NCBI RefSeq assembly: GCF_024464185.1
Contig: NZ_JANHAU010000002.1
Location: 248,001-312,000, forward strand
Source: Haloarchaeobius salinus
GTDB taxonomy: Archaea; Halobacteriota; Halobacteria; Halobacteriales; Natrialbaceae
DNA: 64,000 nucleotides
Direction: 5' to 3'
A program made the translations under genes and the position numbers. Every line of letters starts with the position of its first letter. Within the stretch, counting starts at the first letter, position 1. Shown here one piece after another: positions 33,501-42,748 of this stretch. Under the pieces are notes generated by a model that was not told the DNA's origin, searched no databases, and was given only the letters and a program-made list of their open reading frames with translations.

Positions 33501-36500
33501 CGACGAATCCAGGGGGGAGATGGGGGGTGGTCACGTTCTCGTTGCTGCTGGTTGCGTCGATGCTCGCGGCCGCGTCCGTCGGCGTCGTCGGCGTCGCTGG
33601 CGCATCCGACAGCTCGCCGGCACCGGACTGTAGTACGGTCTCGTGGACGACACAGACCGTCTCTGGGGAGACGTACTACGAGGTCGACAGCCTGGAGACG
33701 CTCCAGTGCATCGAGAGCCAGGGGCTCGACAGCAACTACATCCTGACCGACAGTATCGACGCGAGCGAGACCGCGACCTGGAACGGCGGGAGCGGGTTCG
33801 ACCCGATCGGGGACAAGAACAACGAGTTCACCGGGACCTTCGACGGCAACGATCACACGATCTCGGGACTGACCATCGACCGGGGTGGGACGTACTCCGT
33901 TGGCCTGTTCAGTGAGGTTGGGTCGGGCGGAACGATCACGGCGGTTGGTCTCGAAGGCGGATCCGTTACCGGCGCGAGACGGACCGGACAGCTCGCCGGG
34001 TTCAACGATGGGACGGTCGAGGACTCCCACGCGACTGGCGAAGTCTCCGGGACCGAGCGGGTCGGCGGCCTGGTGGGCCGAAACGATGGGACGATTCGTC
34101 GCTCCTACACGAGCGGGGAACCCACTCGCGGTACCGATTGGGTCGGCGGACTGGTCGGTTTCAATCGGGGGACGGTCAATCGCTCCTTCGCTGCACGCGC
34201 CGTCGTCGGAGAGGGGGGCAGTTTCGATGGCGCGTCTGCTGGCGGACTCGTCGGCGTCGTCTCCACGGGAACGATCGAGGATTCCTACGCCACTGGCACG
34301 GTAACTGCAAGCTGGTTCGTCGGTGGACTGCTCGGGTCGTACCAGGCGGACGACGGGGGAACGACTCGGCGCTCCTACGCCACTGGAGCCCTCAGTATCG
34401 GCGACGAGAGCCAGGGGATCGGTGGAATCGTCGGTGGTTCCGCTGTTAGTGATACCACCGTGGAAAACGCCTACTGGGACGTGGGAACGACGAACGAGGC
34501 GAGCGTCAGTGGGCAGTCGATCGAAACTGTGACCGGCGTCAGCGGCTTCGGGTCGACGGCGGACACCGCCCCCGCTCCCGAGATGCAGGGCGCGAGCGCG
34601 GAGACGAACCTGCCCGGTCTCGACTTCACGAGCACGTGGGAGACGGTCGAGAGCGAGGACCCGGACGCGGCGATGGACGGCTATCCGATACTGCGGGGGG
34701 TCAACCGGACGGTCCAGCTGCGAGCCCAGGGCAACACGCCGGACACTGCTCCGACGGCGACGGACTGCGCCGGCCTCTCCTGGACGACTCGGGAGATCTC
34801 GGGCGCGACGTACCACGAGGTCGACAGCCTGTACAAACTCCAGTGTATCGAGCAGCAGGGACTGGGGAACGACTACGTGCTGACCGGAGACATCGACGCG
34901 GGTCCGACGGCCGGATGGAACGGCGGCAGCGGCTTCGAGCCGCTCGGTGACTCCGATACCGGATTCACGGGCACCTTCGACGGCGACGGCTACACGATCT
35001 CGGGACTCACCATCGACCGACCGGGGGCGGAGGAGGTCGGTCTGTTCGGTTACGTCGGTTCGGCGGGGACGATAGCGAACGTCACGCTTGAGGGCGGTAA
35101 CGTCACCGGACAGTTCCGGGTCGGACAGCTAGTCGGGCTTAATTACGGGACGATCAAAGATTCTGCTGCTACAGGTCCCACCAACGGGAACAAGTACGTT
35201 GGCGGACTGGTCGGCCGGAACGATGGCACGATTCGTCGCTCCTCGGCCACTGGGCAAAGTACCAGTGAGAACAGTAGGGCTGGCGGGCTAGTTGGCCAAA
35301 GCTTCGGAACGGTCGACCGTTCCTACGCCACTGGAGACGTCGACGCAGACACGCTTGCTGGCGGGCTGGTCGGCCACAACGAGGGGACGATAGCGGATTC
35401 CTACGCCACCGGAACGGTCACCGCAGGGTACACTGCCGGTGGGCTGGTCGGGAAGAACACCGGTGCGGATCCTAGTGGTATTGGTCTCGGGACAGTCAGG
35501 CGCTCCTACGCCACCGGGACCGTCACTGCCACTGAAGGCGACGCGGAGGCCGGTGGGTTGGCTGGTCGCAACGAGCGACCGGACGGCGACGGCACTATCG
35601 AGAACTCCTACTGGGACGTGGGAACGACGGGTCAGGAACGCGCGGGCGGAGACGGTGGTATCCTGACCGACAACGCTGGTTTCGGTTCGGTGGGCGATAG
35701 CACCCCGGCGGCGAACGCCACGGGCGACGCCGTCTACGACAGCATGCCCGCGCTGGACTTCGACGCGACGTGGACCGTCACCAGCGACTATCCCCGCCTC
35801 CAGTGGGAGGGCGTCGACGTACTCGCCGTCGAGTCGCTCGGTGCCACGGACCCGGCAGTCGGGGAGAACGGGACCGGGAGCATCACGGTGACGGCGACGG
35901 ACAGCGAGGGGGGTGCCGTCGAGGGCGCGACCATCGAGGTGACGAACGCCGACGGTCTCCCGGGACTCTCCGGCGAGGCGGTCACCGACGCGAACGGGCA
36001 GGCGACGTTCCCGTTCACCGCGGGGATGCCGGACGACCACGCCCCGGAGTTCGCCTGGAAGTACGACGACGAAGTCGGCGAGACCGTCGCGACGCCGTCG
36101 TCCGTCACCGTCCTCGACGCGCCGGACGTCGACTCTATCACGCGGACCAGTGCGAGTCCGACCAGCGCCGACAGCGTCGACTTCGACGTGACGTTCTCCG
36201 AGAGCGTCGTCGGTGTCACCGCGGACGACTTCGTCGCGACGCAGGCGGGCGGTGACGTGTCCGGGACCGTCTCGGCCGTAACTGGGTCCGGGAGCACGTA
36301 CACCGTCACCGTCGACTCCATCATCGGCGACGGCGACCTCCGTCTCGACGTGACCGACGACGACAGCATCACGAGCGACGGGACCGGCGTCGAACTGGGC
36401 GGTGTGGGAACGACCGGGGCGGGCGACGGTGGGTTCACCGGCGGCGAGACGGTCGCCATCGACAATACGGCCCCGACCGCGGACGCTGGTTCCGACCGGA

Positions 36501-38035
36501 CCGTCGACGAGGGAACGACGGTGACGTTCGATGCCTCGAACTCCTCGGACGACGACGCGATCGCGGCCTTCGAGTGGGCCTTCGGCGACGGCTCGGCGAA
36601 CGCGACCGGCGCGACGCCGACGCACACGTACGACGACGCCGGCGACTACACGGTCACCCTGGCCGTCACCGACGCGAGCGGCAACACCGCCACCGAGACG
36701 GTGACCGTGGCGGTCCAGCGGGACGACGACGGCGCTGCCCCGGACGACTGGAACGCCATCCCGACCGCGAACGCCGACTCGTACAGCCTGTCGGCGGGGG
36801 CGCGCCTCGACGTGGCGACCGGGGATGGACTGCTGGCGAACGACAGCGACCTCGACGGCGCGGTGAGCGACCTCACCGTCTCGGTCGTGGACGGACCGAC
36901 CGACGGCTCGCTCGACCTCGGCTCCGATGGGTCGTTCACGTACACGCCCGACGACGGCTTCACCGGCACGGACGTGTTCACCTACGCGGTCGCCGACCTG
37001 GAGGGCGCGACCGACAGTGCGACGGTCACACTCGTCGTCGACGATGGTGTCGAACGCACCGTGTTCGAGGACCCGGAGACGATCCGCCGGCTCCTCGAAC
37101 TGCCGGAGAACACGACCCCGACGTACGCGGAACGGGTCTCGGTGACGGCGGGGCCGTCGGGCTCCCCGTCGGTCAACTTCACGTCGAACTCGACCGTCTC
37201 CTTGGTTCGGTTCGGCCCCGACACCGACGCGAGGGGCAACCTCACCGTGACGGCGTTCGCCACGAACGCCTCGCTCCCCGACGGCGTCCCCGGACGGGTG
37301 CTCGTGCCGCTCCGGCTCACCGGCTCGCAGGCGGTCGAGAACACGTCCGCGACTGTCCGGATGCGGGTCCCACGGGCCGAGCTCCGGGCGGCCGGCGCGA
37401 ACGCATCCGCAGTCCGGGTCGCGCACTACGCCGGGGGCACGTGGGAGTTGCTGAACGCGACCGTCGTCGACGAGACCGACGATTCGGTGACCGTCGAGTT
37501 CACGACGACCGGCTTCTCGCCGTTCGCGGTGACCGCGGTCGGGACCCCCGAGGCGACGTTCTCGGCGCTCCCGGCCGCGGTGACGGCCGGCGACGAACTC
37601 GCGCTCGATGCGAGCGAGTCGTCGACGCCGTACGGCGACCTCACGGGCTACGAGTGGTCGGTCGCCGGACGGGAACTGTCCGGCGAGACCACGACGGTCA
37701 CGCTCGACGAACCGGGCGAGTACACGGTCGCGCTGACGGTGACGAACGACGCCGGTCGCACGGCCACCGTGAGGGAGACGGTGACCGTCGAGGAGTCAGA
37801 TCCCCCGACGGCGACGGCGACGGCGATGCCGACGACCGCGGCTGACACGCCGACCGAGGCCACTGGCGGGCCAACCTCCCCGACGAGTCCGCCGGCGGAC
37901 GGTGGGACGCCGGCCGAGACGTCCGCTATTGTGCCCGAAACCACACCGAACGGGTCGGGCGGGCTCGGCCTCGGCCCCGCCGTCGCCATCGTGGCGATGC
38001 TGGCGCTCTCGGTCCTCGCAGCACGGCGTCGCTGA
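33497..38035 (+). CDS. Large surface adhesin-like protein with GLUG repeats, Ig-like, PKD and C-terminal anchor
   Basis: A 1512-residue exported protein. After a signal peptide (about 1-35) two related modules (about 45-415 and 415-760) each open with a D-C-x-x-(L/V)SWTT segment and carry GLUG repeats (for example VGGLVGRNDGTIRRSYTSG). Then come an Ig-like bacterial domain (about 775-870), a second Ig-like domain (about 880-985), a PKD domain (about 990-1070), a cadherin-like domain (about 1085-1180), a pre-anchor domain, a second PKD domain (about 1350-1430) and a Thr/Pro-rich stalk. The end is a hydrophobic helix plus ARRR, like archaeosortase signals, though PGF itself is absent. A strong Shine-Dalgarno precedes the GTG start. 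It probably mediates adhesion or surface structure. Confidence 0.85.
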   Translation: MTTNPGGRWGVVTFSLLLVASMLAAASVGVVGVAGASDSSPAPDCSTVSWTTQTVSGETYYEVDSLETLQCIESQGLDSNYILTDSIDASETATWNGGSGFDPIGDKNNEFTGTFDGNDHTISGLTIDRGGTYSVGLFSEVGSGGTITAVGLEGGSVTGARRTGQLAGFNDGTVEDSHATGEVSGTERVGGLVGRNDGTIRRSYTSGEPTRGTDWVGGLVGFNRGTVNRSFAARAVVGEGGSFDGASAGGLVGVVSTGTIEDSYATGTVTASWFVGGLLGSYQADDGGTTRRSYATGALSIGDESQGIGGIVGGSAVSDTTVENAYWDVGTTNEASVSGQSIETVTGVSGFGSTADTAPAPEMQGASAETNLPGLDFTSTWETVESEDPDAAMDGYPILRGVNRTVQLRAQGNTPDTAPTATDCAGLSWTTREISGATYHEVDSLYKLQCIEQQGLGNDYVLTGDIDAGPTAGWNGGSGFEPLGDSDTGFTGTFDGDGYTISGLTIDRPGAEEVGLFGYVGSAGTIANVTLEGGNVTGQFRVGQLVGLNYGTIKDSAATGPTNGNKYVGGLVGRNDGTIRRSSATGQSTSENSRAGGLVGQSFGTVDRSYATGDVDADTLAGGLVGHNEGTIADSYATGTVTAGYTAGGLVGKNTGADPSGIGLGTVRRSYATGTVTATEGDAEAGGLAGRNERPDGDGTIENSYWDVGTTGQERAGGDGGILTDNAGFGSVGDSTPAANATGDAVYDSMPALDFDATWTVTSDYPRLQWEGVDVLAVESLGATDPAVGENGTGSITVTATDSEGGAVEGATIEVTNADGLPGLSGEAVTDANGQATFPFTAGMPDDHAPEFAWKYDDEVGETVATPSSVTVLDAPDVDSITRTSASPTSADSVDFDVTFSESVVGVTADDFVATQAGGDVSGTVSAVTGSGSTYTVTVDSIIGDGDLRLDVTDDDSITSDGTGVELGGVGTTGAGDGGFTGGETVAIDNTAPTADAGSDRTVDEGTTVTFDASNSSDDDAIAAFEWAFGDGSANATGATPTHTYDDAGDYTVTLAVTDASGNTATETVTVAVQRDDDGAAPDDWNAIPTANADSYSLSAGARLDVATGDGLLANDSDLDGAVSDLTVSVVDGPTDGSLDLGSDGSFTYTPDDGFTGTDVFTYAVADLEGATDSATVTLVVDDGVERTVFEDPETIRRLLELPENTTPTYAERVSVTAGPSGSPSVNFTSNSTVSLVRFGPDTDARGNLTVTAFATNASLPDGVPGRVLVPLRLTGSQAVENTSATVRMRVPRAELRAAGANASAVRVAHYAGGTWELLNATVVDETDDSVTVEFTTTGFSPFAVTAVGTPEATFSALPAAVTAGDELALDASESSTPYGDLTGYEWSVAGRELSGETTTVTLDEPGEYTVALTVTNDAGRTATVRETVTVEESDPPTATATAMPTTAADTPTEATGGPTSPTSPPADGGTPAETSAIVPETTPNGSGGLGLGPAVAIVAMLALSVLAARRR

Positions 38036-38065
38036 CCGGGCCCGGATGACCGGTACAGCCGGGGT

Positions 38066-38986
38066 TCATACGCCGGCAGCGCCGGGGCCGAGCGTCACCA
38101 GCGCAGCGCCGATGACGACCAGCACGGCCCCCAGTACGACCCCCCGCGTCACGCGTTCCAGATCTCTGAGGAGGAAGTACGCGAAGACGGTCGTGAACAG
38201 TGGTGCGGTCGACGCGAGCGACTCGACGATGGCGACGCGGCCGGCCGGCAGCGCGAGCGCGCCGAACAGCGAGAGCAGGGCGACCGCGGTGAGACAGCCG
38301 CTGACGGCGAAGTAGCCGTAGGAGCTGCGGTCGGCCGAGCGGAAGCCCTCCGTTCCCCGGACCGAGGCGTAGGCGAGGAAGACGAGGAGCGCGCCGGCCT
38401 CGTTGAGCGCGACGGCCTGGAGCACGGTCGCGCCGCCGTCCTCCAGCCCGAACCGTCTGAGGACGTTGCCGAACGCGAACAGCGCGCCCGAGCCGAGGGG
38501 GTAGACGAGGTCGCGGGGCTCCCAGCCGGCGAGGTCGCCGCCCTTCGCGAGGCTGAGGACGACGAGGCCGACGACGAGCACGACGATGCCGACCGCGGTG
38601 CTGGCCGTGACGGGTTCCCCGAGCAGACCGAGGGCGAACGCGGCCCCGAACAGGGGGCGGGCGCTCACCACCGCGCTGTTGATGCTCGCGCCGACGCGGT
38701 CGACGCCGACGAAGATGGCGAGCCGGCCGAGTGCGGTCCCGGTCGCGCCGGCGAAGAGGAACAGCCCTGCGATGGCGGGGTCGAGCCCCGCGAGCAGTGC
38801 GGGGCCGCGGAGTGCGAGCAGCGCGAGGACGAACAGCGAGAGGTCGACGACGACCACGGTGAGCGCCGCCTGCAGCGCGGTGCCGTCGGCGGACATCCCG
38901 CGCTTGTCCAGGACGGGGGTGAACCCCCAGATGACGGCCGGGAGGAGCGCCAGGAGGTACACCGTGACGTCGGCGTCGACGACCAT
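38066..38986 (-). CDS. EamA/DMT family transporter
   Basis: A 306-residue membrane protein with ten predicted helices in two five-helix halves, the EamA drug/metabolite transporter layout. The second half repeats the first (TAVGIVVLVVGLVVLSL versus GVVLGAVLVVIGAALVTL). The substrate cannot be inferred. The gene converges on the surface-protein gene with a 30-bp gap and is divergent from the HAD hydrolase gene. The ATG at 38986 is the only start that leaves the first helix complete. Confidence 0.85.
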   Translation of the reverse strand: MVVDADVTVYLLALLPAVIWGFTPVLDKRGMSADGTALQAALTVVVVDLSLFVLALLALRGPALLAGLDPAIAGLFLFAGATGTALGRLAIFVGVDRVGASINSAVVSARPLFGAAFALGLLGEPVTASTAVGIVVLVVGLVVLSLAKGGDLAGWEPRDLVYPLGSGALFAFGNVLRRFGLEDGGATVLQAVALNEAGALLVFLAYASVRGTEGFRSADRSSYGYFAVSGCLTAVALLSLFGALALPAGRVAIVESLASTAPLFTTVFAYFLLRDLERVTRGVVLGAVLVVIGAALVTLGPGAAGV

Positions 38987-39105
38987 ACTCGGCGTGCGGC
39001 CGGCGGCGGGAAGAAGGTACGTCTTGCGGCGATGACGGCGAGGTGGTGTCGTGTGGGACGGCCCGCCGTCGAAAGGCTGAACAGCCCGCTGGTCGTCCCT
39101 TCGAC

Positions 39106-39786
39106 ATGGAGACCGGCCCCGCCGCAGTCACCCTCGACCTGGACGACACACTCTGTCGGTACGACCGCTCGACCGCGGACCTGCTCGCACTCGCCTTCGA
39201 CCGGGCCGACGTCGAGCCCTTCTTCACCGCCGCCGAGTTCGTGGCGACGATTCCGACCGTCACCGGCGAGAGTCCGCTCGACCTGCGTCGGAAGTGCTTC
39301 AGAGTGCTCGCCGCGGAGAACGGGCGGTCGGTCGCCGTCGCGGACCGGCTCGCGGAGCAGTACCCCGAGCGTGACCCGACCGCGGTCTCGTTCCTGCCCG
39401 GCGCTCGCGAGGCGCTCGACTCGCTCGCCGACCACCATCGGCTCGCGCTCGTCTCCAACGGCGAGCCGTCCCACCAGCGAGCCAAGCTCGAGACGCTCGG
39501 TATCAGCGGTGCGTTCGAGACGACGGTGTTCGGGACGCCCGAGACCGGCGTCAAACCCGACCCGGAACCGTTCTACCGTGTGTTGGACGCACTGGGCGTG
39601 CAGTCGGAGCGAGCAGTTCACGTCGGGAACTCGCTCGCCTCCGACGTCGTGGGTGCCCAGGCCGCGGGGATACCCGCGGTGTGGCTCCGTGCGGACGGTT
39701 CGGCTGACGACGAGACGGTACCGGAGTACGTCGTCGACGACCTCGCCGAACTGCACAGGCGGCCGTTCCCGTGGGAGCAGGGGTGA
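39106..39786 (+). CDS. HAD-superfamily hydrolase
   Basis: A 226-residue HAD phosphatase-type hydrolase. Motif I is TLDLDDTLC (nucleophile D11 and D13), motif II is VSNGEPSHQ, motif III is KPDPEPF and motif IV is GNSLASDVVGAQ. The cap (about 20-90) is helical, as in the phosphoglycolate phosphatase/haloacid dehalogenase subgroup. Phosphatase activity is most likely; the substrate is unknown. Start chosen at 39106 because the nucleophile then lies at residue 11, as usual. Confidence 0.88.
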   Translation: METGPAAVTLDLDDTLCRYDRSTADLLALAFDRADVEPFFTAAEFVATIPTVTGESPLDLRRKCFRVLAAENGRSVAVADRLAEQYPERDPTAVSFLPGAREALDSLADHHRLALVSNGEPSHQRAKLETLGISGAFETTVFGTPETGVKPDPEPFYRVLDALGVQSERAVHVGNSLASDVVGAQAAGIPAVWLRADGSADDETVPEYVVDDLAELHRRPFPWEQG

Positions 39787-39815
39787 CGTCAGGACATCCC
39801 GTAGAGCCGACGCCG

Positions 39816-41258
39816 TCAGTGGTGGTCGTGCCCGTGGTCGTGTCCCGGCTGCGAGAACTGCCCGGAGAACGCTCGCTGGACGACCTCCGGGAGCGCCGGG
39901 TGGATGTGGACGGCGTTCCGGATGTCCGCGACCGTGCCGCTCCCGGCCGTCATCGCCACGACGACCTCCTGGACGAGCGTGGCGGCCTCGGGGCCGATGA
40001 CGTGACAGCCGAGTATCTCGCCGTCGAGGTCGACGATGACCTTCACGAACCCGTCGGCGTGCATCGCGTCGCCGCGGGCGGTGTTCTCGTAGCGGTACGT
40101 GTTCGTCGCGTACTCCCGGCCCTCGGCGCGGAGGTCCTGCTCCAGTGCACCGACGCCGGCCACCTCGGGCGAGGCGAAGACGGCGAACGGCATCGCGGTG
40201 TAGTCGACCGGCTCGAGCTCGCCGCCGAAGATGTTCCGTGCCGCGGTCCGTGCCTCGTGGTTCGCGCTGTGTTTCAGCAGGTACTCGCCGACGATGTCGC
40301 CGAGCGCCCAGACGCCCTCCGCGGTCGTCCTGAGGTACTCGTCGGTCTCGACGAAGCCGGCGTCGTCGACCGCGACGCCCGTCGCGTCGACGTCCAGGAT
40401 GTCGGTGTTCGGGACGCGCCCCGCCGCGACCAGCAGCGCGTCGCCGGTGACCTCGACCGGCTCGGCGGCCTCGTCGACGCCGCCGCCGGGGCCGTACTCG
40501 TACGGTCGCGCCTCGACGGTCACCCGCCCGTCGCCGTCCTCGGACACCGCCGTCGCCGCGTGGCCCGTGTGGAGGGTGAAGCGGTCGGCGTAGCGCTCGG
40601 TGAAGGCCTCGGCGACCGTCTCGTCGGCCTCGGGCAACAGGTTCGGTCGACGACCGACGATGGTCACCTCGCTCCCGAACGTCCCGAAGAAGTGCCCGAG
40701 CTCCGCGGCGATGTAGCCGCCACCGACGACGACCAGGTGCTCGGGGGGCGTCTCCAGCCGCAGCGCCTCGGTGCTGGTCAGGTAGTCGACGGTCTCGATG
40801 CCGTCGATGTCCGGTACCCCCGGACGGGTCCCCGCCGCGAGCAGCACGGTGTCCGCCCGGAGCGTCGCGCCCTCGGCGTCCCCGTCGACGATCTCGACCG
40901 TGCGGTCGTCGACGAACCGCCCGGTCCCCCGGAACAGCTCGTGCTGTGGCGAGGACTCCAGCCCGCGCCGGATGGAGTCGGCGTCCCCGGCGACGTCCTC
41001 GTTCACCTTGCGGACGATCTCCGCGAAGTCCACGCCGTCGACGGACACCTCGATGTCGAACTCGCCGGCCCGCTCGACGGTCTCCATCACGTCGGCGTGG
41101 TACAGCAGCTGCTTCGAGGGGATGCAGCCGCGGTTCAGGCAGGTGCCGCCGAGCGGCCCCTTCTCGACGACGGCGACCGACTGTCCCCGGTTCGCTGCCA
41201 CGTTCGCCACGTCGAGCCCGGAGCCGGACCCGACGACGAGAAAGTCGAACTCCTCCAT
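39816..41258 (-). CDS. Pyridine nucleotide-disulfide oxidoreductase, dihydrolipoyl dehydrogenase/mycothione reductase-like
   Basis: A 480-residue FAD disulfide reductase. The FAD motif GSGSGLD is at residues 10-16 and the redox pair C40/C45 in GGTCLNRGCIPSK. The second NAD-binding domain has VVGGGYIAAELG, and the C-terminal catalytic His-Pro is in HIHPALPEVV. The N-terminus and the HPALPEVV ending are closer to mycothione or bis-gamma-glutamylcystine reductases than to E3 of 2-oxoacid complexes, and no E1/E2 genes are nearby. A histidine-rich tail (GHDHGHDHH) follows the fold and may bind metal. TATA-like CCATTCAAGG lies about 26-34 bp upstream. Confidence 0.82.
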   Translation of the reverse strand: MEEFDFLVVGSGSGLDVANVAANRGQSVAVVEKGPLGGTCLNRGCIPSKQLLYHADVMETVERAGEFDIEVSVDGVDFAEIVRKVNEDVAGDADSIRRGLESSPQHELFRGTGRFVDDRTVEIVDGDAEGATLRADTVLLAAGTRPGVPDIDGIETVDYLTSTEALRLETPPEHLVVVGGGYIAAELGHFFGTFGSEVTIVGRRPNLLPEADETVAEAFTERYADRFTLHTGHAATAVSEDGDGRVTVEARPYEYGPGGGVDEAAEPVEVTGDALLVAAGRVPNTDILDVDATGVAVDDAGFVETDEYLRTTAEGVWALGDIVGEYLLKHSANHEARTAARNIFGGELEPVDYTAMPFAVFASPEVAGVGALEQDLRAEGREYATNTYRYENTARGDAMHADGFVKVIVDLDGEILGCHVIGPEAATLVQEVVVAMTAGSGTVADIRNAVHIHPALPEVVQRAFSGQFSQPGHDHGHDHH

Positions 41259-41437
41259 GTGTCGTGCTTCGGTGCGCCGCTCCTTGAATGGCCAAGCTAC
41301 CTGCAGGTGACCGGGGAGTCACGGCCGTCGACGGCCGCGGCTGGTCGTCGTGAGACTGCATCCATCGCACAGCCGCATCTCCGGGCGCGGAACAGGTGGA
41401 CAATCGCGGACGGTCCCACAGCGACGCCCGTGTCCTG

Positions 41438-42568
41438 TCAGGGTCGCTGGAGCGTGACCGTCGCTATGGTCCCGCGCGGTTGGTTGTCGGCGAACTCGAT
41501 CTCGCCGTCGAGCTGCTCGAGGAGCACCGTCACGAGGAACAAGCCCGTGCCGATCCCGGTCTCGTCGTGCGACTCGGCCTCGAGATCGGTGAGACCGTCC
41601 CGCACCCTGGCCGGCATCCCCACGCCGTCGTCCGCGACGACCACGGTGACCGCCTGTGGCGAAGCGTCGACGGACACCTCGACCCGCGGCGTCTCGCGGT
41701 CGGTGTGCAGGACCGCGTTCGAGAGGAGCTGTCGGAACACCGCTGCGAGCATCGGTGTCGCCCCGACCGTCAGCGTGGACTCACCTGGACGACTGACCGT
41801 GATGTCGACTGCACGACGGTCCCGAACGCGTGCCACCTCGCGGTCGAGCACCGCCGTCACGTCGATCGGTTCGCGGTCGACATCGGGACCGGCCGTGAGG
41901 GCGTCCACGATCGCGGCGACCGTCTCGATGCGCCCGACGACATCCTGGGCCGTGTCGAGGAGGCCGTCCACGAGCATCGCGCCCTGCTGGTCGACGTGTC
42001 CGCGGAGTTCGTCGCTCTGCCCGACGATGACGCCCGCGTCGTTCCTGATGTCGCGCCGGATGATACGGTTCAGGAGCATCAGCTGACGGTTCGTCGTCGC
42101 CTGCTCGCGCTCGCGCTCGTGCCGTTCGATCGCGTAACGGAGCGTCCGTCGGAGCAACTCGGCCGTGATGCTGGCCTTCCCCAGGTAGTCCTGGGCGCCG
42201 GCCCGGATAGCCGCCGGCCCGAGACCGGTGTCGGTGTTGCCGGTGACGACGACCACGGGGACGTCCGGGGCCGCCGACACCACGGCTTCGAGGGTTCCGA
42301 GGCCGTCGCTGTCGGGGAGCCGGAGGTCGAGCAACACGACGTCGGGTTCGCACTCGGTCAGCCGGTCGAGTGCGTCGGCGAGCCGGTCGGTGTGCGCGGC
42401 GAGTTCGAACCCGGCGAGCCGGTCGGTCTCCGGAACCTGGCGCGCTGCCGAGAGCAATCGCTGGAAGTGCCTGGCGTCGTCGGCGTCGTCCTCGACGAGG
42501 AGCACTTCGACGGTCTGGGTCGCTGTGTTGGACGGCACGGTTGATCTCTCGGTCGGTCCTCCGCACAT
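41438..42568 (-). CDS. Receiver-histidine kinase protein lacking the phospho-His
   Basis: A 376-residue hybrid. The receiver domain (about 20-145) is intact: acidic pair in LVEDDADD, phospho-Asp in VVLLDLRLP, Lys in DYLGKAS. A helical linker leads to the dimerisation helix, which reads LNRIIRRDIRND; haloarchaeal kinases normally have RH(D/N)(I/L)RN, so the phosphoacceptor His is replaced by Arg (codon CGC). The HATPase part is complete: LLSNAVLHTD, ADDGVGMP, GTGLFL. I start at the ATG at 42568; a GTG at 42538 is also possible. It is divergent from the HxlR-receiver-HalX gene. Confidence 0.83.
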   Translation of the reverse strand: MCGGPTERSTVPSNTATQTVEVLLVEDDADDARHFQRLLSAARQVPETDRLAGFELAAHTDRLADALDRLTECEPDVVLLDLRLPDSDGLGTLEAVVSAAPDVPVVVVTGNTDTGLGPAAIRAGAQDYLGKASITAELLRRTLRYAIERHEREREQATTNRQLMLLNRIIRRDIRNDAGVIVGQSDELRGHVDQQGAMLVDGLLDTAQDVVGRIETVAAIVDALTAGPDVDREPIDVTAVLDREVARVRDRRAVDITVSRPGESTLTVGATPMLAAVFRQLLSNAVLHTDRETPRVEVSVDASPQAVTVVVADDGVGMPARVRDGLTDLEAESHDETGIGTGLFLVTVLLEQLDGEIEFADNQPRGTIATVTLQRP

Positions 42569-42748
42569 CGCGGCGGTCGACGGACGACGACATGTGTTCG
42601 TGTCCGGCCTGAGTAAAGTATTCCGGCGTTTCGGGCCGCCGATGCTGCGGTTCTGTGCGACGTCGCCCAGCCCGAATCGCCTGTCGCTGCGGCCGGATTC
42701 GACGTGGCGAGTCCATACCTCTAAGAGCATACTGTCTGAAGTACGGGC

